Assembly (NCBI GenBank): GCA_951213105.1
Contig: OX578137.1
Coordinates: 61,454,736 to 61,518,735 of the forward strand
DNA length: 64,000 nt
Origin: Amaurobius ferox
Taxonomy: Eukaryota > Arthropoda > Arachnida > Araneae > Amaurobiidae
Direction: 5' to 3'
The notes under the pieces are model-generated. The model had not been told where the DNA came from. It made no database searches and saw only the letters and a program-made list of their open reading frames with translations. The position numbers and the translations under genes were made by a program. Below, piece after piece: positions 26,721 through 38,040 of the stretch. Positions within the stretch are counted from its first letter, which is position 1. Each line of letters begins with the position of its first letter.

Positions 26721-26967
26721 AGTGCATAAAATGAATACAAATAATTGAGAACTTAATTTGATTCTTTGGCGTTAAATCTTTATTTCGAATGATGGTTAAT
26801 TTAAAATGAATATGCCACATCGAATAAACGAATTCTGTTATGTAGTGTCGAAAATTCCTAATGATGTTTATAAAAGGGTGTAAAGATCGACAGTGTTGTT
26901 GCACATGGATTATTGCAATATTCGACATAAATGGTTGCTCATAGAAGTCCAAAAAAAAATCCTTTTC

Positions 26968-27046
26968 TGATTCATTTTCAAGCTGCTAGCGTGAGAATAC
27001 GGAAAACTCGTACTTTTAAGAACTGATCTGTATCTATTTGGAAGTG
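26968..27046 (+). promoter_or_regulatory. Conserved 5' flank of small gene 1
   Basis: Aligns with the DNA immediately upstream of the two paralogous start codons at 42,124 and 51,653. Shared pieces are TTTCAAGCTGCTAG/TTTCAAGCTACTAG, TGAGAATAC/TGAAAATACTAAAACT and a TxTATTTxGAAGT stretch just before ATG. It is probably 5' untranslated region with or without core promoter. The TATA-like block of the other two genes is not clearly kept here. Confidence 0.5.
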
Positions 27047-27500
27047 ATGAAGGTCTGGAAAGCGATCAAATATCTCTTCCGAGGGAAGAAGTAAGTACAT
27101 ATAGATTTATATTCATAAATAAGCTTTTAAACATAACTTCCCTGTATGCTATAGTTTCCCATAACTGTGCAAGCTATATCATGTCTAATATTCAAGAATA
27201 TTTTCTACTTTCTTTATCTTCAAGAATATTTTCTACCAATTACCTGCCATGTCATGCCACTATCATAAGTTGCTTCCAGTTCCTTTGTGAAGCTATCGCT
27301 TCTATATATTTGACACAGCTCTATTCCTTGGAATTCAATTGACTTTTGTTTATAGCTTGTTCTTTTGCCTACATATCATTTATCTGTCGCTCATTTCAAG
27401 TACGAATAAAGGTTTCAGATCCTATAAGAGACCGTTTGGCAAAATTTTATATTATTGGACAAACTGCTTGGGTTACCAGATGTATAGAATTGTCCCCTGA
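27047..27500 (+). CDS. Small gene 1: cationic peptide with 44-nt first exon
   Basis: Exon 1 is 27,047-27,090 and encodes MKVWKAIKYLFRGK plus two bases (AA) of the next codon. It ends at a consensus donor, GTAAGTAC. The same 44-nt exon, same phase and same donor occur at 42,124 and 51,653. Most differences from the gene 3 exon are silent third-position changes (Lys, Val, Ala, Ile and Gly codons), which argues for protein-level selection. Exon 2 is uncertain. An acceptor GGTTTCAG before 27,419 gives 26 further codons to a TGA at 27,498-27,500 (about 41 aa in total). Another acceptor, TTTATAG before 27,356, is in the same frame and would give a longer product. The N-terminus is basic and amphipathic, with no secretion signal visible. 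I do not recognise the family. A jockey insertion begins about 280 bp further on. Confidence 0.45.
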
Positions 27501-27779
27501 TTTCAGTATATACCATATTGATCTCCGATTCTTTCTGGTATACAAATGAATGCCATGGATGCATAAATGGTACATGGTTCTCTGCATGAATGGTCTTTAA
27601 AACACTCATTCAAAATTTATCTTTATAATTCTGCTTGAACATTTTTCCATGCTTCTGTCAGATCATATCGGGAGATTTCTGTAGTTAGGATTATGAAGCA
27701 TTTCTTGGTATCTCTAAGAGCATATTTAGAGTCTTTAAGCGTCGATCCTCGGGTTAGGCAGTACTTAATATTCCATCGA
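27501..27779. other. Gap between small gene 1 and the jockey element
   Basis: No feature recognised. The exact left limit of the jockey insertion lies at the right edge of this gap and could not be fixed. Confidence 0.4.
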
Positions 27780-27783
27780 AACA

Positions 27784-28342
27784 TTGAAAAGTCAATCAGC
27801 ACCTACCAGATCGGTGCAAGAGCAGGCCCCCAAATCATCGACCTCCAGAGAATTGACCCTGGAGGAAGTAAGAGCAGCTACAGCTGCCATTAAAAAGAGA
27901 TCGGAAATAGAAAAAGCCAGACAGGCAAAGGAGGCAAAGGATAGGCTTGACAGGAAGGTTGAGGATTGGAAACAAAATAAACGAGTCAGGGGTGAAGAGA
28001 TCGCGGAAACCCAGCTGTTAGTTTAAAAGGGGGGAAAAAAAGCAAAAAACTATCGAGTTCCAAAAGGACACTCACAAAAAAGTGCAAACCGCAGTTGAGG
28101 CTGAGGAAATGGAAGCTGAGACTGAACCGACTGATAAATCTGATGCTGAAAAGATGGAGGATATCCTCAACCTCATCAGACGATTTATTAGCATGTTCAA
28201 TCTAGACGACATAAAACATCTGTTGATGCAGTTCGCAGAGATAGTACAAAAAAAGAGCGATCCTATGGTAATGGTCTTTGAGGCTCTTAAAATAATCGCG
28301 GACTTTAAAAGTAACAGTGAGAATCAAACCCGTCATGGCTAG
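27784..28342 (+). pseudogene. Jockey ORF1 (gag-like) C-terminal remnant
   Basis: Two consecutive frames form one broken ORF. The first (27,784-28,026) encodes a highly charged, probably coiled-coil stretch with EEVRAATAAIKKRSEIEKAR and ends at a TAA. The second (28,082-28,342) is in another frame and encodes an acidic stretch and then MEDILNLIRRFISMFNLDD, ending TRHG. So there is one nonsense codon and one frameshift. In jockey elements ORF1 is an RNA-binding chaperone-like protein. The zinc-knuckle part is missing because of 5' truncation or lies before the break. Confidence 0.65.
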
Positions 28343-31015
28343 GTCCCAAAAAGAATCCTTAAAAATAATATTTTGGAATGCGAACGGCATATCTCCAAGA
28401 ATAAATGAACTTAGGAACTATGTAAATGAAAATGACGTAGACGCCTTATTAATTCAGGAAACTGAAGTTAGAGAAAGTAAAAAACTAAACATAGCCAACT
28501 ACATATGCTATCATAATCTTAGCTCAAATACTAATGCTAGAACGCCCCATGGAGGAACAGCAGTATACATTAAAAGAAATATTCCCCACGAGGAACTAAG
28601 CAACATAAATCTTCAAGGTATAGAAAATACTAGTATAAAAATTAAAATTAATAATACTAGCCCGTTTATCCTAACCTCAACATATGTCAAAAATATGAGT
28701 AGAGTAGATGTAGCTGCGCAACTGGAACTGCTTTTCGCGCGATATCCAAACACGATACTCGCAGGCGACTTCAACGCGCACCACCGAGCGTGGGGCTGTA
28801 GGAGAGCCAATTCACGCGGTACACAGATACACAGACTGCTGAACACGACAAACACTAACATTATTATACCGTCGACACCAACCTGCTTCTCAGGCGCCAA
28901 CGGCTCATTTATAGACTTTGTCCTAACGCGAAACATAGATTACGCTCACACTATTAGTACCCTGGATGAATTCGACTCGGATCATTTGCCGGTACTGGTG
29001 ACATTCGACCTGAAAACACCTCTTCCAGCCTCTTTGGGACAAGAGAGGGTCAACTGGGAAGTATTCAAAAGAGCACTCTTCGAGCCGCACTTAGCAGTAC
29101 CTAACATAATGAGCACGGCGGATATTGATTCTGCCACGCACACACTCACAACAGAAATCAAGAGAGCAATTGCCTCTGCCACAACACATCGTGAGTCTCC
29201 AAAAATGCCCACACTTTCCCACCATGTCAAACAATTAGTCAGGCAAAGAAATAGAATACGTAAGACATGGCAGGCTAACAGAGACCCCGCCCTTAAAAGG
29301 GAGCTTAACAGTCTCACGTGCAAAGTCAGGGAAAAAATTGTCGCAGAAAAGCAGCAACAGTATAAAGAACTAATCGAATCCCTTAGCCCAGAAGACGTAT
29401 CGCTCTGGCAATTCGCAAAAAGACTCAGGAAACCTCAAATTAAGCTCCCGCTACTAATAGATGGTGCTAAAATCGCGTACTCAGACGAGGAAAAAGCCGA
29501 GGCGCTCGCAAGCCATTATGAAAAACAATTCCAACCAAACCACGATCTAATGTGTCAGGACACCCTAAGAATGGTTAGTCAAACTTTAAATAACTTCAAG
29601 AATTCCCCGTTAACGGCTGAGATTGACCCAGCCACCCCGCAGGAGATAGTAGAAATTATTAAAAATCTCAAAAACCGTAAAAGCCCAGGGCACGACAAAA
29701 TCAGAAATATTGCGGTTAAAAACCTACCCTTAAACGTAATATGTTACTTGACTATCTTAATAAATAAAATATTAAAACTAAACTATTTCCCCAAAGAATG
29801 GAAGGAAGCGATAAATATAACAATCCATAAGCCTGGTGAGGATGCCACAATTCCAGCCAACTACAGACCAATTAGCTTGCTACCGACACTTAGTAAAATT
29901 ACTGAGAAAATTATTCTTAAGAGACTGAACACGCACCTTAGTGAGAATGACATTATCATTCCGGAGCAGTTTGGATTTCGGCCAAAGCACTCCACCACTC
30001 ATCAATTGCTGAGAGTGGTACAGTACATATCTTCTGGTCTCAATAACAAGACACCCACAGCTGCGATTTTTCTGGACATACAAAAAGCCTTTGATAAAGT
30101 ATGGCACTGTGGATTAGCGTACAAATTGATCACTTTAAAAGTCCCTGACGCACTTGTCAAACTTTTAATCTCATACTTAAATAACAGACACTTTCAAGTC
30201 AGAGTAGGAGGTAACTTATCTACACCCAAGCTCATTAAAAGTAGTGTACCGCAAGGTTCTATCCTGGGCCCGACACTCTTTAACATATACCTGAACGACA
30301 TCCCTAGGACTCCAAACACAGAGCTGGCACTCTATGCAGACGACAGTGCGATACTTGCAAAACACCCCTATGTCTCAGTAATGCACAGACAGCTACAACA
30401 ACACTTAGACATACTCCAAACTTGGCTGGAAAAATGGCGAATAAAATTAAAAAATAATAAATGTCATTGGATTTATTTCTCTAGAAAACGTAAACCTCCG
30501 CCGCCTCTGTACATAAACAACCATGCCCTAAAAGCGGAAAAATCTACTAAATAGCTAGGTGTAACGATAGATTCCCACCTAACCTGGAAACAGCACGTAA
30601 CGAACTTAAGGCGTATATGGCCACAGGAGCCTTATACCCAATGATAGGAAACGGAAATCTAAGTCATCAAAATAAACTCCTAATTTATAAATCGGTCATC
30701 CGCCCGGGAATGCTGTATGCAGCACCCGTATGGGGATATGCCTGTAAAACTACAATAGACCTCCTAGAGACAAAACAAAACAAAATCCTACGGATTATCA
30801 GGAAAGCTCCCAGGTACTTAAGAAACTCGGTAATTAGGAATGACTTCAAAATAAAAACTGTTAGAGCCCAGATTAAAAAGCTAGCGCTTAAATTTTACAG
30901 AAATTTGCCATCCGTTCCAAACGAACTGTTATTCAATCTGCATGACTATGATCATCGCAAGGCCAAATCTCGTAAGAGACCCCGCGCTGTTCTAAACATC
31001 GATAATCGGAATTAA
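28335..31015 (+). pseudogene. Jockey ORF2: endonuclease and reverse transcriptase
   Basis: ORF2 starts at ATG 28,335 and overlaps the ORF1 stop by 8 nt (ATGGCTAG). Residues about 1-230 form an APE-type endonuclease: FWNANGI, LIQETE, GGTAVYIK, AGDFNAHHRAWGCR, FIDFVL and SDHLPV. The reverse transcriptase follows, with NYRPISLLPTLSKITEKI, QFGFRPKHSTTHQLL, FLDIQKAFDKVWH, SSVPQGSILGPTLFNIYLND, the catalytic LALYADDSA and WLEKWRIKLKNNKCH. The frame is open for about 740 codons, then hits TAG at 30,552-30,554 where relatives read STKYLGV. After a frameshift near 30,610, the C-terminal part continues at 30,617-31,015 (PGMLYAAPVWGYACKT). All catalytic blocks are intact, but the two lesions remove the C-terminus. 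Confidence 0.9.
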
Positions 31016-31083
31016 AAGATCCCACCTCAAACATCTGATTTTTAAATAAAACTCGCGACTATTATTTTATAAAAAAAAAAAAA

Positions 31084-31560
31084 ATATTCTAAACTCTAAA
31101 CTGCCAAAACGCTAGGTAACCTTTAGATCTGCATCAACCTCCCAAACTGCTTAAACTCTAAATGTGCAACAAACTGCCACACTAGGAGCTAGGACAAATA
31201 ATAAAAAGTAGTAAATAAAAACCTCGAACCTCCAATTAGGGTCACTGAATTAATGTCACAGTTTGACGATAAGAACCACATATTGAAACTGGAGATTAAA
31301 GGCGCTTCGCGCCTGGTGCTCTGTCTTGTACGACACTACGACGTTTTGAAAAGTCAACCCTGTATAAAGTCTAAGTAGTCATGCGTCAAGGCTCTATCTT
31401 AAACGTTGCTGCACAAAGCCCAGCAAGAAGCAGCTATTTAATTTTTCTAAGAATTTAAACCATATTTCTTTTCAAATTTCTTGTTTATTTACAAACAAGA
31501 AAGGTCAATCATGCATAAAGCATTGATTATGAAACACTTTCCAACTTCATTGCAATTTCA
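31084..31560. other. Non-coding, possible extra 3' sequence of the jockey element
   Basis: After the poly-A the sequence CTAAACTGCCAAAACGCTAGG and a similar ACTGCCACACTAGGAGCTAG recur within 100 bp. This may be part of an alternative 3' tail or an older insertion. Nothing coding was seen. Confidence 0.3.
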
Positions 31561-31860
31561 TTTAAACATCTCTAAAATGCGATACATTCCTAGGTAATAT
31601 TTTGAAAATTATCACAATACTACATTAATTTATTATATTTGAAAACTTAAAACTTCATCGAAAAAAACGAACTTCATTCCAATGACGGCATTGAAATATA
31701 AATTGCCTAATTTAAACATCTCTAAAATGCGATACATTCCTCGATAATATTTTTAAAATTATCATAATACTACAATAATTTATTATATTTGAAAACTTCA
31801 TCGAAAACAACTTAAATTTATTCAAATGACGTCATCGATATATAACACGCCTGGCTCTCT
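31561..31860. repeat. Two tandem units of about 150 bp
   Basis: Unit starts at 31,561 and 31,711 share TTTAAACATCTCTAAAATGC, GATACATTCCT, ATTATCAxAATACTACA and TTTATTATATTTGAAAACTT. They differ by several substitutions and a short deletion. Confidence 0.8.
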
Positions 31861-32344
31861 CTATAAAAGAAGCATTTCATTCATAAATTTTTTCCCATTC
31901 ATTTCATTCATCACTAAACTATAATAATTTATTTTTTTTAACGTAAGACCATAGAGGTAAAAGTAGTTAAACTCTGCTTAAAGCTTCATCTAAAAAATCG
32001 TCCTTCACTCTGAAAATCAATTAATCACATCAGCTATATTGCAGATTCCATGAGCTAAATAATTTTGCGTTAAAGAAATGCAGCAATTCTTATACAACTC
32101 ATTCTACATATTTTGCTGTTTACATTTTCCATAAGTGAAAAGTTGGCTTCGTTGTAGAAATAATCAAATTTGGATGATCATTTAAACTTAAATATATTGT
32201 AAGTGCGTTGTTTCAATATGTAGATGCACAGAATTTAAGCAAAAATAAAGTGGTTTTAGGACGGATACAACACTCAATATGAATTAAAAAGAACTTAAAA
32301 AATCACGATTTTGAGACAAGATGGATACTATATATAATTTTGAA

Positions 32345-32397
32345 GTGGGTCACGTGATCTTTTCATATAATGGTCACGTGATCACTTCATATAAAAG
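32345..32397. repeat. Duplicated GTCACGTGATC sites
   Basis: GGTCACGTGATC occurs twice, about 30 bp apart, each followed by a TTTCATATAA / CTTCATATAA segment. CACGTG is a palindromic E-box that many bHLH factors bind. With no gene start nearby I cannot say it is functional, and a simple tandem duplication is the cheapest explanation. Confidence 0.45.
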
Positions 32398-33372
32398 ATG
32401 TAATTATTATTTTAATTTTTAATTAAAAAACTACTAAATATATTTCGCTGAAATTTTTTTTATATATTTTGTGGGATAATTTAGATATTTTCTGAAATTT
32501 GTGAATTTTAAATCCGCTTAAAAAATGTTTGAAAAATTAGGTCCCATAGGGTTCAATGTATTTCATTTTTTCAAGCCGGGTCCAATCCAAAACTAATTGG
32601 GTGATATAATATATTTCTATTCCCATAGGTCCCACTGACCGTGTGAACAACATACTAAAATTTCATTTTGATAAAGTCAATTTTACGGCAATTATCGTGC
32701 TAACGGACATACAGACAGACAAAATGAACAAAGTCATAAACACTTTTCAACTTTGTTGTAAAGTGCTAAAAATGGCAACTTTCACCCAAATCTAATCAAC
32801 ATCAACTTACGAGATTTATACTGTTTATGACAGTCATGCACCCACACAAAAGCAGAGCGAGTGAGATACTAAAAGTGCAAAATATGTATTTTAACATACT
32901 CAAAGTATGCCAATAACTTACTTTCCACTCTTTTACAGAAAGCTCCTCTATAGTGTGCAACGAACATCATTTGGAGTAGAAATATCCACTCGACTTTCTT
33001 AGTGAGTGCTATTTATTTATATGGAACCCAATCGGCGGCTGTCCATAGGACATAATGCCATGAAAACCTTAATTTGAGGATAATTCGTGTTTTAATTAAT
33101 CGAAATACAAAAAAAAAAAAAAAAATCGTTATCTACTAGGTTTTATGCAATGTATCTCTCCATCCAATTTCCCATTGATACGAACATTCGTGCTTATGTT
33201 AGTCTGTCCACCACACACTTCGCATCTTTGATCTTATATAATAAAGAACGATGTCTTTGTGTGTGTGTTTCTTTCTGTCTACCTGTGCAGTCTGTAACTA
33301 GAAATCTAAGCATCCTATGACCATGAAATTGAGTACACTAGTACTTCAGAACCTAAATAAGAGCACATTGGC

Positions 33373-33375
<3 letters not shown>
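32398..33375. other. AT-rich DNA with fragments of dispersed repeats
   Basis: No gene. About 32,540-32,780 contains GGTCCCATAGGGTTCAATGT and ACGGACATACAGACAGACAA, and 33,235-33,290 contains TATATAATAAAGAACGATGT. These are phrases typical of dispersed repeat ends, but no element could be delimited. The part from 31,861 to 32,344 is equally featureless. Confidence 0.4.
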
Positions 33376-33411
<36 letters not shown>

Positions 33412-35080
33412 TTGGTTAACTCCCGATTTAGGCCGATATTCATACAAATTGATTCCTTAGCAACCTAAAATATTAAGGAAGAGTAGCAACTTAAAGAGCA
33501 TAAGAGCAACTTAAATAAGCACAAATACAAGATAATGCAGCATTCAGCTGTTTCGAGGATACGTTAAATCCCCTTCGCCAGCGCAAGAGAACAAACAAAC
33601 CCGAATTCCAAAAAAAGTAATGGGGGCAAAGGAAAGAAGCAGAGGGGATTATGCAGAACCTGGATTAATAGAGAACTAATTAGAAAGCAGAAAGAGCTTG
33701 TCAATCACAAACAGACCTGTCAATCAGAGAACGTGTGAGATTGACGTGTGTCAAAATACAATAAAAGTATCCCGTCAAGACACATTGAGTCTGAAGAAAG
33801 GATAAATGAGACACAACAAGACGGATACGGGGTTAAAAAGATACAAAAACAGCCACAAAGGAAAAGAAAAAAGTAAGTGACATTAATATTATTATATTTT
33901 TTAATACAGGGTACTCCGCCAGACCGCGGACAAAAATTGAGTACAAGACAAGTCATTAACTAAATTACTAGAATTTTTATGGATGTGGAAGACTTCAAAG
34001 AAGTCAAGATCATAGATCGAAGTGCAGTAGATAGCTGTATGATCCTTTCAGTAGAAAACTCAAAACGGGGTCAATTTGATAGCAATGCTGAGTAATTGAA
34101 GATTTATTAAATTACTGTTTTCTGACATATTTTTTACGTTCCTTAATACGAAATTTTAAAGCATGCTTAGTCTGACCAATATAAGAGAGAAAAAACTTGC
34201 AAGAAATACTGTAAATGCCCCAACTATTAGAGATTTCTACGGGATCTTTAAGATTAGAAAATCTGAGTGCATTAGAAGATTTTAACGCAATATTGAATTT
34301 AAATTTTTAAGGATTTTAGCAATCCACTGACTTATCTTTGGAAAAAATTGTAAAATGATAGTGTTATTGAAATCTTTTTTAGAAGTCAGTTTGGAGGAAA
34401 GTTTAGAAAAAATTTTAATAGCACGATCAACGATGCTGGGAGAGAAACCCCGATCGCCAAAACCCGTTTTAAATAATTGATCTCAGAATTGAGCAAATCC
34501 ATATCAGAACAAACGTTCAATTGCACGATGGACAAACGTGTTGAAAACAGCAATTTTCTGGTTAGGCGGATGGCAGGAATTTTGGCAGGAGGTAGAGAGA
34601 CCGAAAACATTTACAAAGGACCGTAGTGAGAAATTTATCATCATTGTGGTTGACCAAGACATCCAGAAATGCAAGTCATATGTTCTTTATCATTTCATAG
34701 GTGGACTGAATGCAAGGATCAATGGATCCAAAATATTCAAAATAACATCGATATCATTTGAAGTGTGATCCAGAGGAGCAAAACTGCCATCAACCTAACG
34801 AGTATAATAAACAAACTGGATAATTTCCAAAAGCTTAACTTCAAAATAATGCATATAAATGCCACTGAGAATAGGACTGTGTGGATTACCCATAGCCAAG
34901 CCATCAGACATACTGTAGAATTTATTATGAAAGGCAAAAGAATTCCTCTTTTGGAATTATGGTTTGTTCGTTATCTTGTACTGACGAAGGGAATCCAACG
35001 TATCCTCGAAACAGCTATATGCTGCATTATTTTGCATTTATGCTTATTTACGTTGATCTTATTTTCCTTATCCTTCGCAT
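33376..35080 (-). pseudogene. Penelope-like element: RT and GIY-YIG remnants
   Basis: On the minus strand, 34,935-34,540 reads in pieces like a Penelope reverse transcriptase: LAMGNPHSPILSGIYMHYFE, then YYTR, a stop and VDG where the catalytic YVDD motif should be, then DIDVILNILDPLI, then AVFNTFVHRAIERL. Further on, about 34,256-34,130 encodes WGIYSISCKFFLSYIGQTKH followed by RIKERKKYV. This is a clear GIY-YIG endonuclease block, the hallmark of endonuclease-bearing Penelope-like elements. The 3' region ends in a (TAA)n run at 33,376-33,413. Part of the 3' untranslated region (33,500-33,612) reappears inverted at 34,945-35,075, upstream of the RT. Many frameshifts make it inactive. Confidence 0.78.
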
Positions 35081-35790
35081 AAAGTGTTTTCTACTTAAGA
35101 CATAAAATATTATCACAAGTTTCCATCTTGACATCATCGATAAAAGTCGCAGTGTTCTTTCAGCAATGTGTGAACCGAACCCTTTGGATAATTTCTTCAT
35201 ATTTATTTATTTATTTATTCATTTATTTAAAAAATACATCATAATTTGCATTTTTTACATGATGTAATATATATATCATCGCATCCGAAAAAGAAAAACT
35301 AGCACAATCCTATAATTTGGCCAAAACATCCCCATATATCGCCTTCAATCGGGGTAAAACATAAAATAACTAAAAAACTAATTAGAAATATAGAAAATGA
35401 CGTACTGAGGAGCACCTATTTAGGTCCTAAAGCATTCTAGCAAAAATATTATAATTTATGAGTAATTTTAATATTTGTAATTTTTTAAGTGATCGCATTG
35501 TGGCATTGCAATGGACTGTATTCCCCTCTCTTTGATTCAGATCATCCATTTAAATAAGGAGTAAGCAGTTGCGCATAATGTGTGGATTTTTAACATTTGA
35601 GAAGAATTTTCGGAGACAGGTTTTGAATCTTTTACTTTTTTTCTACTTTGCAGAGGTAGAAAATGAAATTATCATAGATGGGAGACAGTTTGTTCCTTTC
35701 GCGTTTTTATAAGCGGTTAAAATGGAATATTAGAACTATAAAAATTATCTTGTTTGCGAAAAATATGAGCAACTCTGATTCTCATGATTT
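35081..35790. other. AT-rich DNA without a recognisable feature
   Basis: A short TTTATTTA run at about 35,203-35,228 is the only notable item. Confidence 0.4.
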
Positions 35791-35945
35791 AGTTTGCAAA
35801 GACTACCTATGGAATATAATTTTTTAGTTTATCACGGAATGATGATAGCTTACAAAAACTACCTGTAGATTATATTTTTTTTAGTTTATCACGGATTGCT
35901 AATAGCTTACAAAGACTACCTATAAAATATAAAAAAAATTAGACT
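35791..35945. repeat. Three tandem units of about 56 bp
   Basis: CAAAGACTACCTAT, CAAAAACTACCTGT and CAAAGACTACCTAT recur at about 56-bp spacing, separated by AxATATAATTTTTTAGTTTA and ATCACGGAxTGxTxATAGCT. Confidence 0.75.
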
Positions 35946-36394
35946 ATAGTATAACATTCGATTGCTATTGCGATTTTTGAGTAGGTCGTTTGGATGGTCG
36001 TGAAAAAGAGGGGTAAACAATAAATATAAATGTGAATCCCACTGACTCTTTAAAAGTCCCATCATTATGATAACAATGGTAAAAAGGGACACTTTCCCTG
36101 CTTCAGTCACCTTAGTTGGTGTATCAGTCGCCGGCCTTTCTTTACCCGGTGAAGGTTGCGCTTCTTTTGCATCCTGACGAAGAAAGCTGTTTTTGCATTC
36201 GAAACCGGTCGAAACTATTTATTTTGTGTTGTATGCTGCTCATAACGAAGTTATTTCAGTTGTATTCTAAAGTAAACAAGAAACATACAAATGACATAAA
36301 TTATATAGTGATTATTATACGTTTTGAGGATAAAAGTTGAAGGAAATTAATCCAATTGAAATTTAAAATAGGTATTAAGAAATGTTTAGAATAT
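35946..36394. other. Non-coding, with a Penelope-like tail phrase
   Basis: Near 36,170-36,215, CCTGACGAAGAAAGCTGTTT and TTCGAAACCGGTCGAAAC are reminiscent of the 3' regions of Penelope-like elements. No coding part accompanies it. Confidence 0.35.
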
Positions 36395-36900
36395 AATAAT
36401 GGATTTATTTATTTATTTATTTATTTATTTATTATTATTATTACCCAGGCCGTTCAACTCACCCAAAGGATCTGGAGCAGTTGCAGGTGAAAAACACAGA
36501 AATAACAATATGCAAACTTAGACAATATATATAGACATACAATACAAACAAAAAACAATACAAATAAACATAGAAGGAAACAAATACATTCAATACTAAG
36601 TATTGGGAAAACAGTAGAGATCGATACATAAAATGAGATAAATTCAAATCATTTAAAATCCCCATTACAAGGAACATTCGATTTAAAATATTAAAGCAGA
36701 AATTTTGAAACTCCTTTTAAATAATAAATTACGTTTAAATAAGAGGCACCAAAATACTATTAAACGAATTAAAAAACCCATAAAATATAACAATACAACC
36801 CATAAAAATTTACAGAAACATCCTAGAACCTAGAACCAGAAGAAAAGAAGAAAAATACGTTTATAAAGTAGTTGCCAATTTGATCATGATCAATCCTTCA

Positions 36901-36946
<46 letters not shown>

Positions 36947-38040
36947 GGATCAAACAATTTCAGAAAGATGTATTGAGTTAAGGGGAAAAATTAAATAAAA
37001 TTTAGAAAAGTGTAAAATTTTATTGACCTTATAGTTTAAAGCAGTTGCCAACACATTACTAAGAAGCCTTTTCAGAAATACTTTGGCAATAAAAACACAG
37101 TTTCGATATTTTCAATAGAGCAATAATTTTTACAAATATTTAAAAACTATAAGGATTGATTTATGAAAGGTTTAGAAAGATGAAAAATGTTTCTATAAGG
37201 ACATGAAAAAACATAATGATCCACATCTCCGAAGTTATTTGACAGTTAGATATGGATTTAAATTTGAAATAATAGAAGTCATCTGAAATGGGCCATGACT
37301 ACTAAGGCAGTATATTAAATATTTATTAAAGATTTGAAATTTTCTATTAACAGAAGGTAAAAAAGAATTTTTTGGGCTGGATCATTATTACGAGGGGAGG
37401 AGATATAATTATTAGGGGATAGTTGCCAATTATGTAGAATAGAGGTTTTACAAAATTTAGAAAGATAAGAATATGGAAATGGGGATAGTGTAAGGGTTAA
37501 AATCGAAGGAGGATCAAGCTGTAAAAAATAATCAGTTCTTTGTTTCCAAAAATGATATTTTTTATGAAAAAGATTCATAACAAAGTGTATATATGGAATA
37601 CCAGTGATAGAATAAAGAGAATTCTTGGAAGTAATTTTATAACGATTAGAAATGTTTTTAAAAGAAACTTTTTGTAAAGAGATTGCTTTTTTAATATGTT
37701 CTTTATTTAGATTCTCACCCCATATGCCTGATTCATAAGTAATAACATTTTCAATAGCAGATAAGAACCATGTTTTCAAAAAAGACCTATTATTCCAACA
37801 ACTATTACCTGAAATATTACCAAAGAAGGGAATTTTAAACATTTCTCCTTCAAGTAAAATATATGTGGACTTCATTTTAATTTGTAATCTATATTTAATC
37901 CAAGTTATTTGAAATGATTGAAAATTTTAATGGATCTATATTGTAATTTAAAATTGGGGTTTCCTTTCAGTTATTAATTATTTTTACCAAAATTAATAAA
38001 ATTACTTTTGTCTGCAGAAATGTCTTAGTCAAGAATGGTA
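36395..38040 (-). pseudogene. R1-like LINE 3' end with RT C-terminal region
   Basis: On the minus strand, frames from about 38,035 to 37,875 read SADKSNFINFGKN, then RSIKIFNHFK, then LGLNIDYKL. This is the usual LINE block after the RT active site, with a stop replacing the Tyr of KYLG. The open frame 37,875-37,315 continues with FLKTWFLSAIENVITYESGI, WGENLNKEHIKKAISLQKV and SLYSITGIPYIH, matching the post-RT region of R1/LOA-type LINEs. The 3' end is probably at 36,395-36,480, where GGTGAGTTGAACGGCCTGGG runs into (TAA)n and (AAAT)n. The 5' end is truncated. A TA tract at 36,901-36,943 lies in its 3' region. Confidence 0.65.

Larger units (their letters stand above)
27780..31083 (+). mobile_element. 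5'-truncated jockey-type LINE
   Basis: Non-LTR retrotransposon of about 3.3 kb: the C-terminal part of ORF1, then ORF2 (endonuclease plus reverse transcriptase), then a short 3' region ending in a run of A at about 31,069-31,083. The 5' end is truncated, as is usual for LINEs. The target duplication is not certain; AATATTC occurs just left of the element and just after the poly-A and might be it. GC content and codon use are visibly higher than in flanking DNA, which makes it stand out as a later arrival. Confidence 0.85.

Noticed and set aside
36459..36677. Hydrophobic minus-strand protein at 36,459-36,677
   Set aside because: It lies in the 3' region of the LINE remnant and is a low-complexity T-rich translation.
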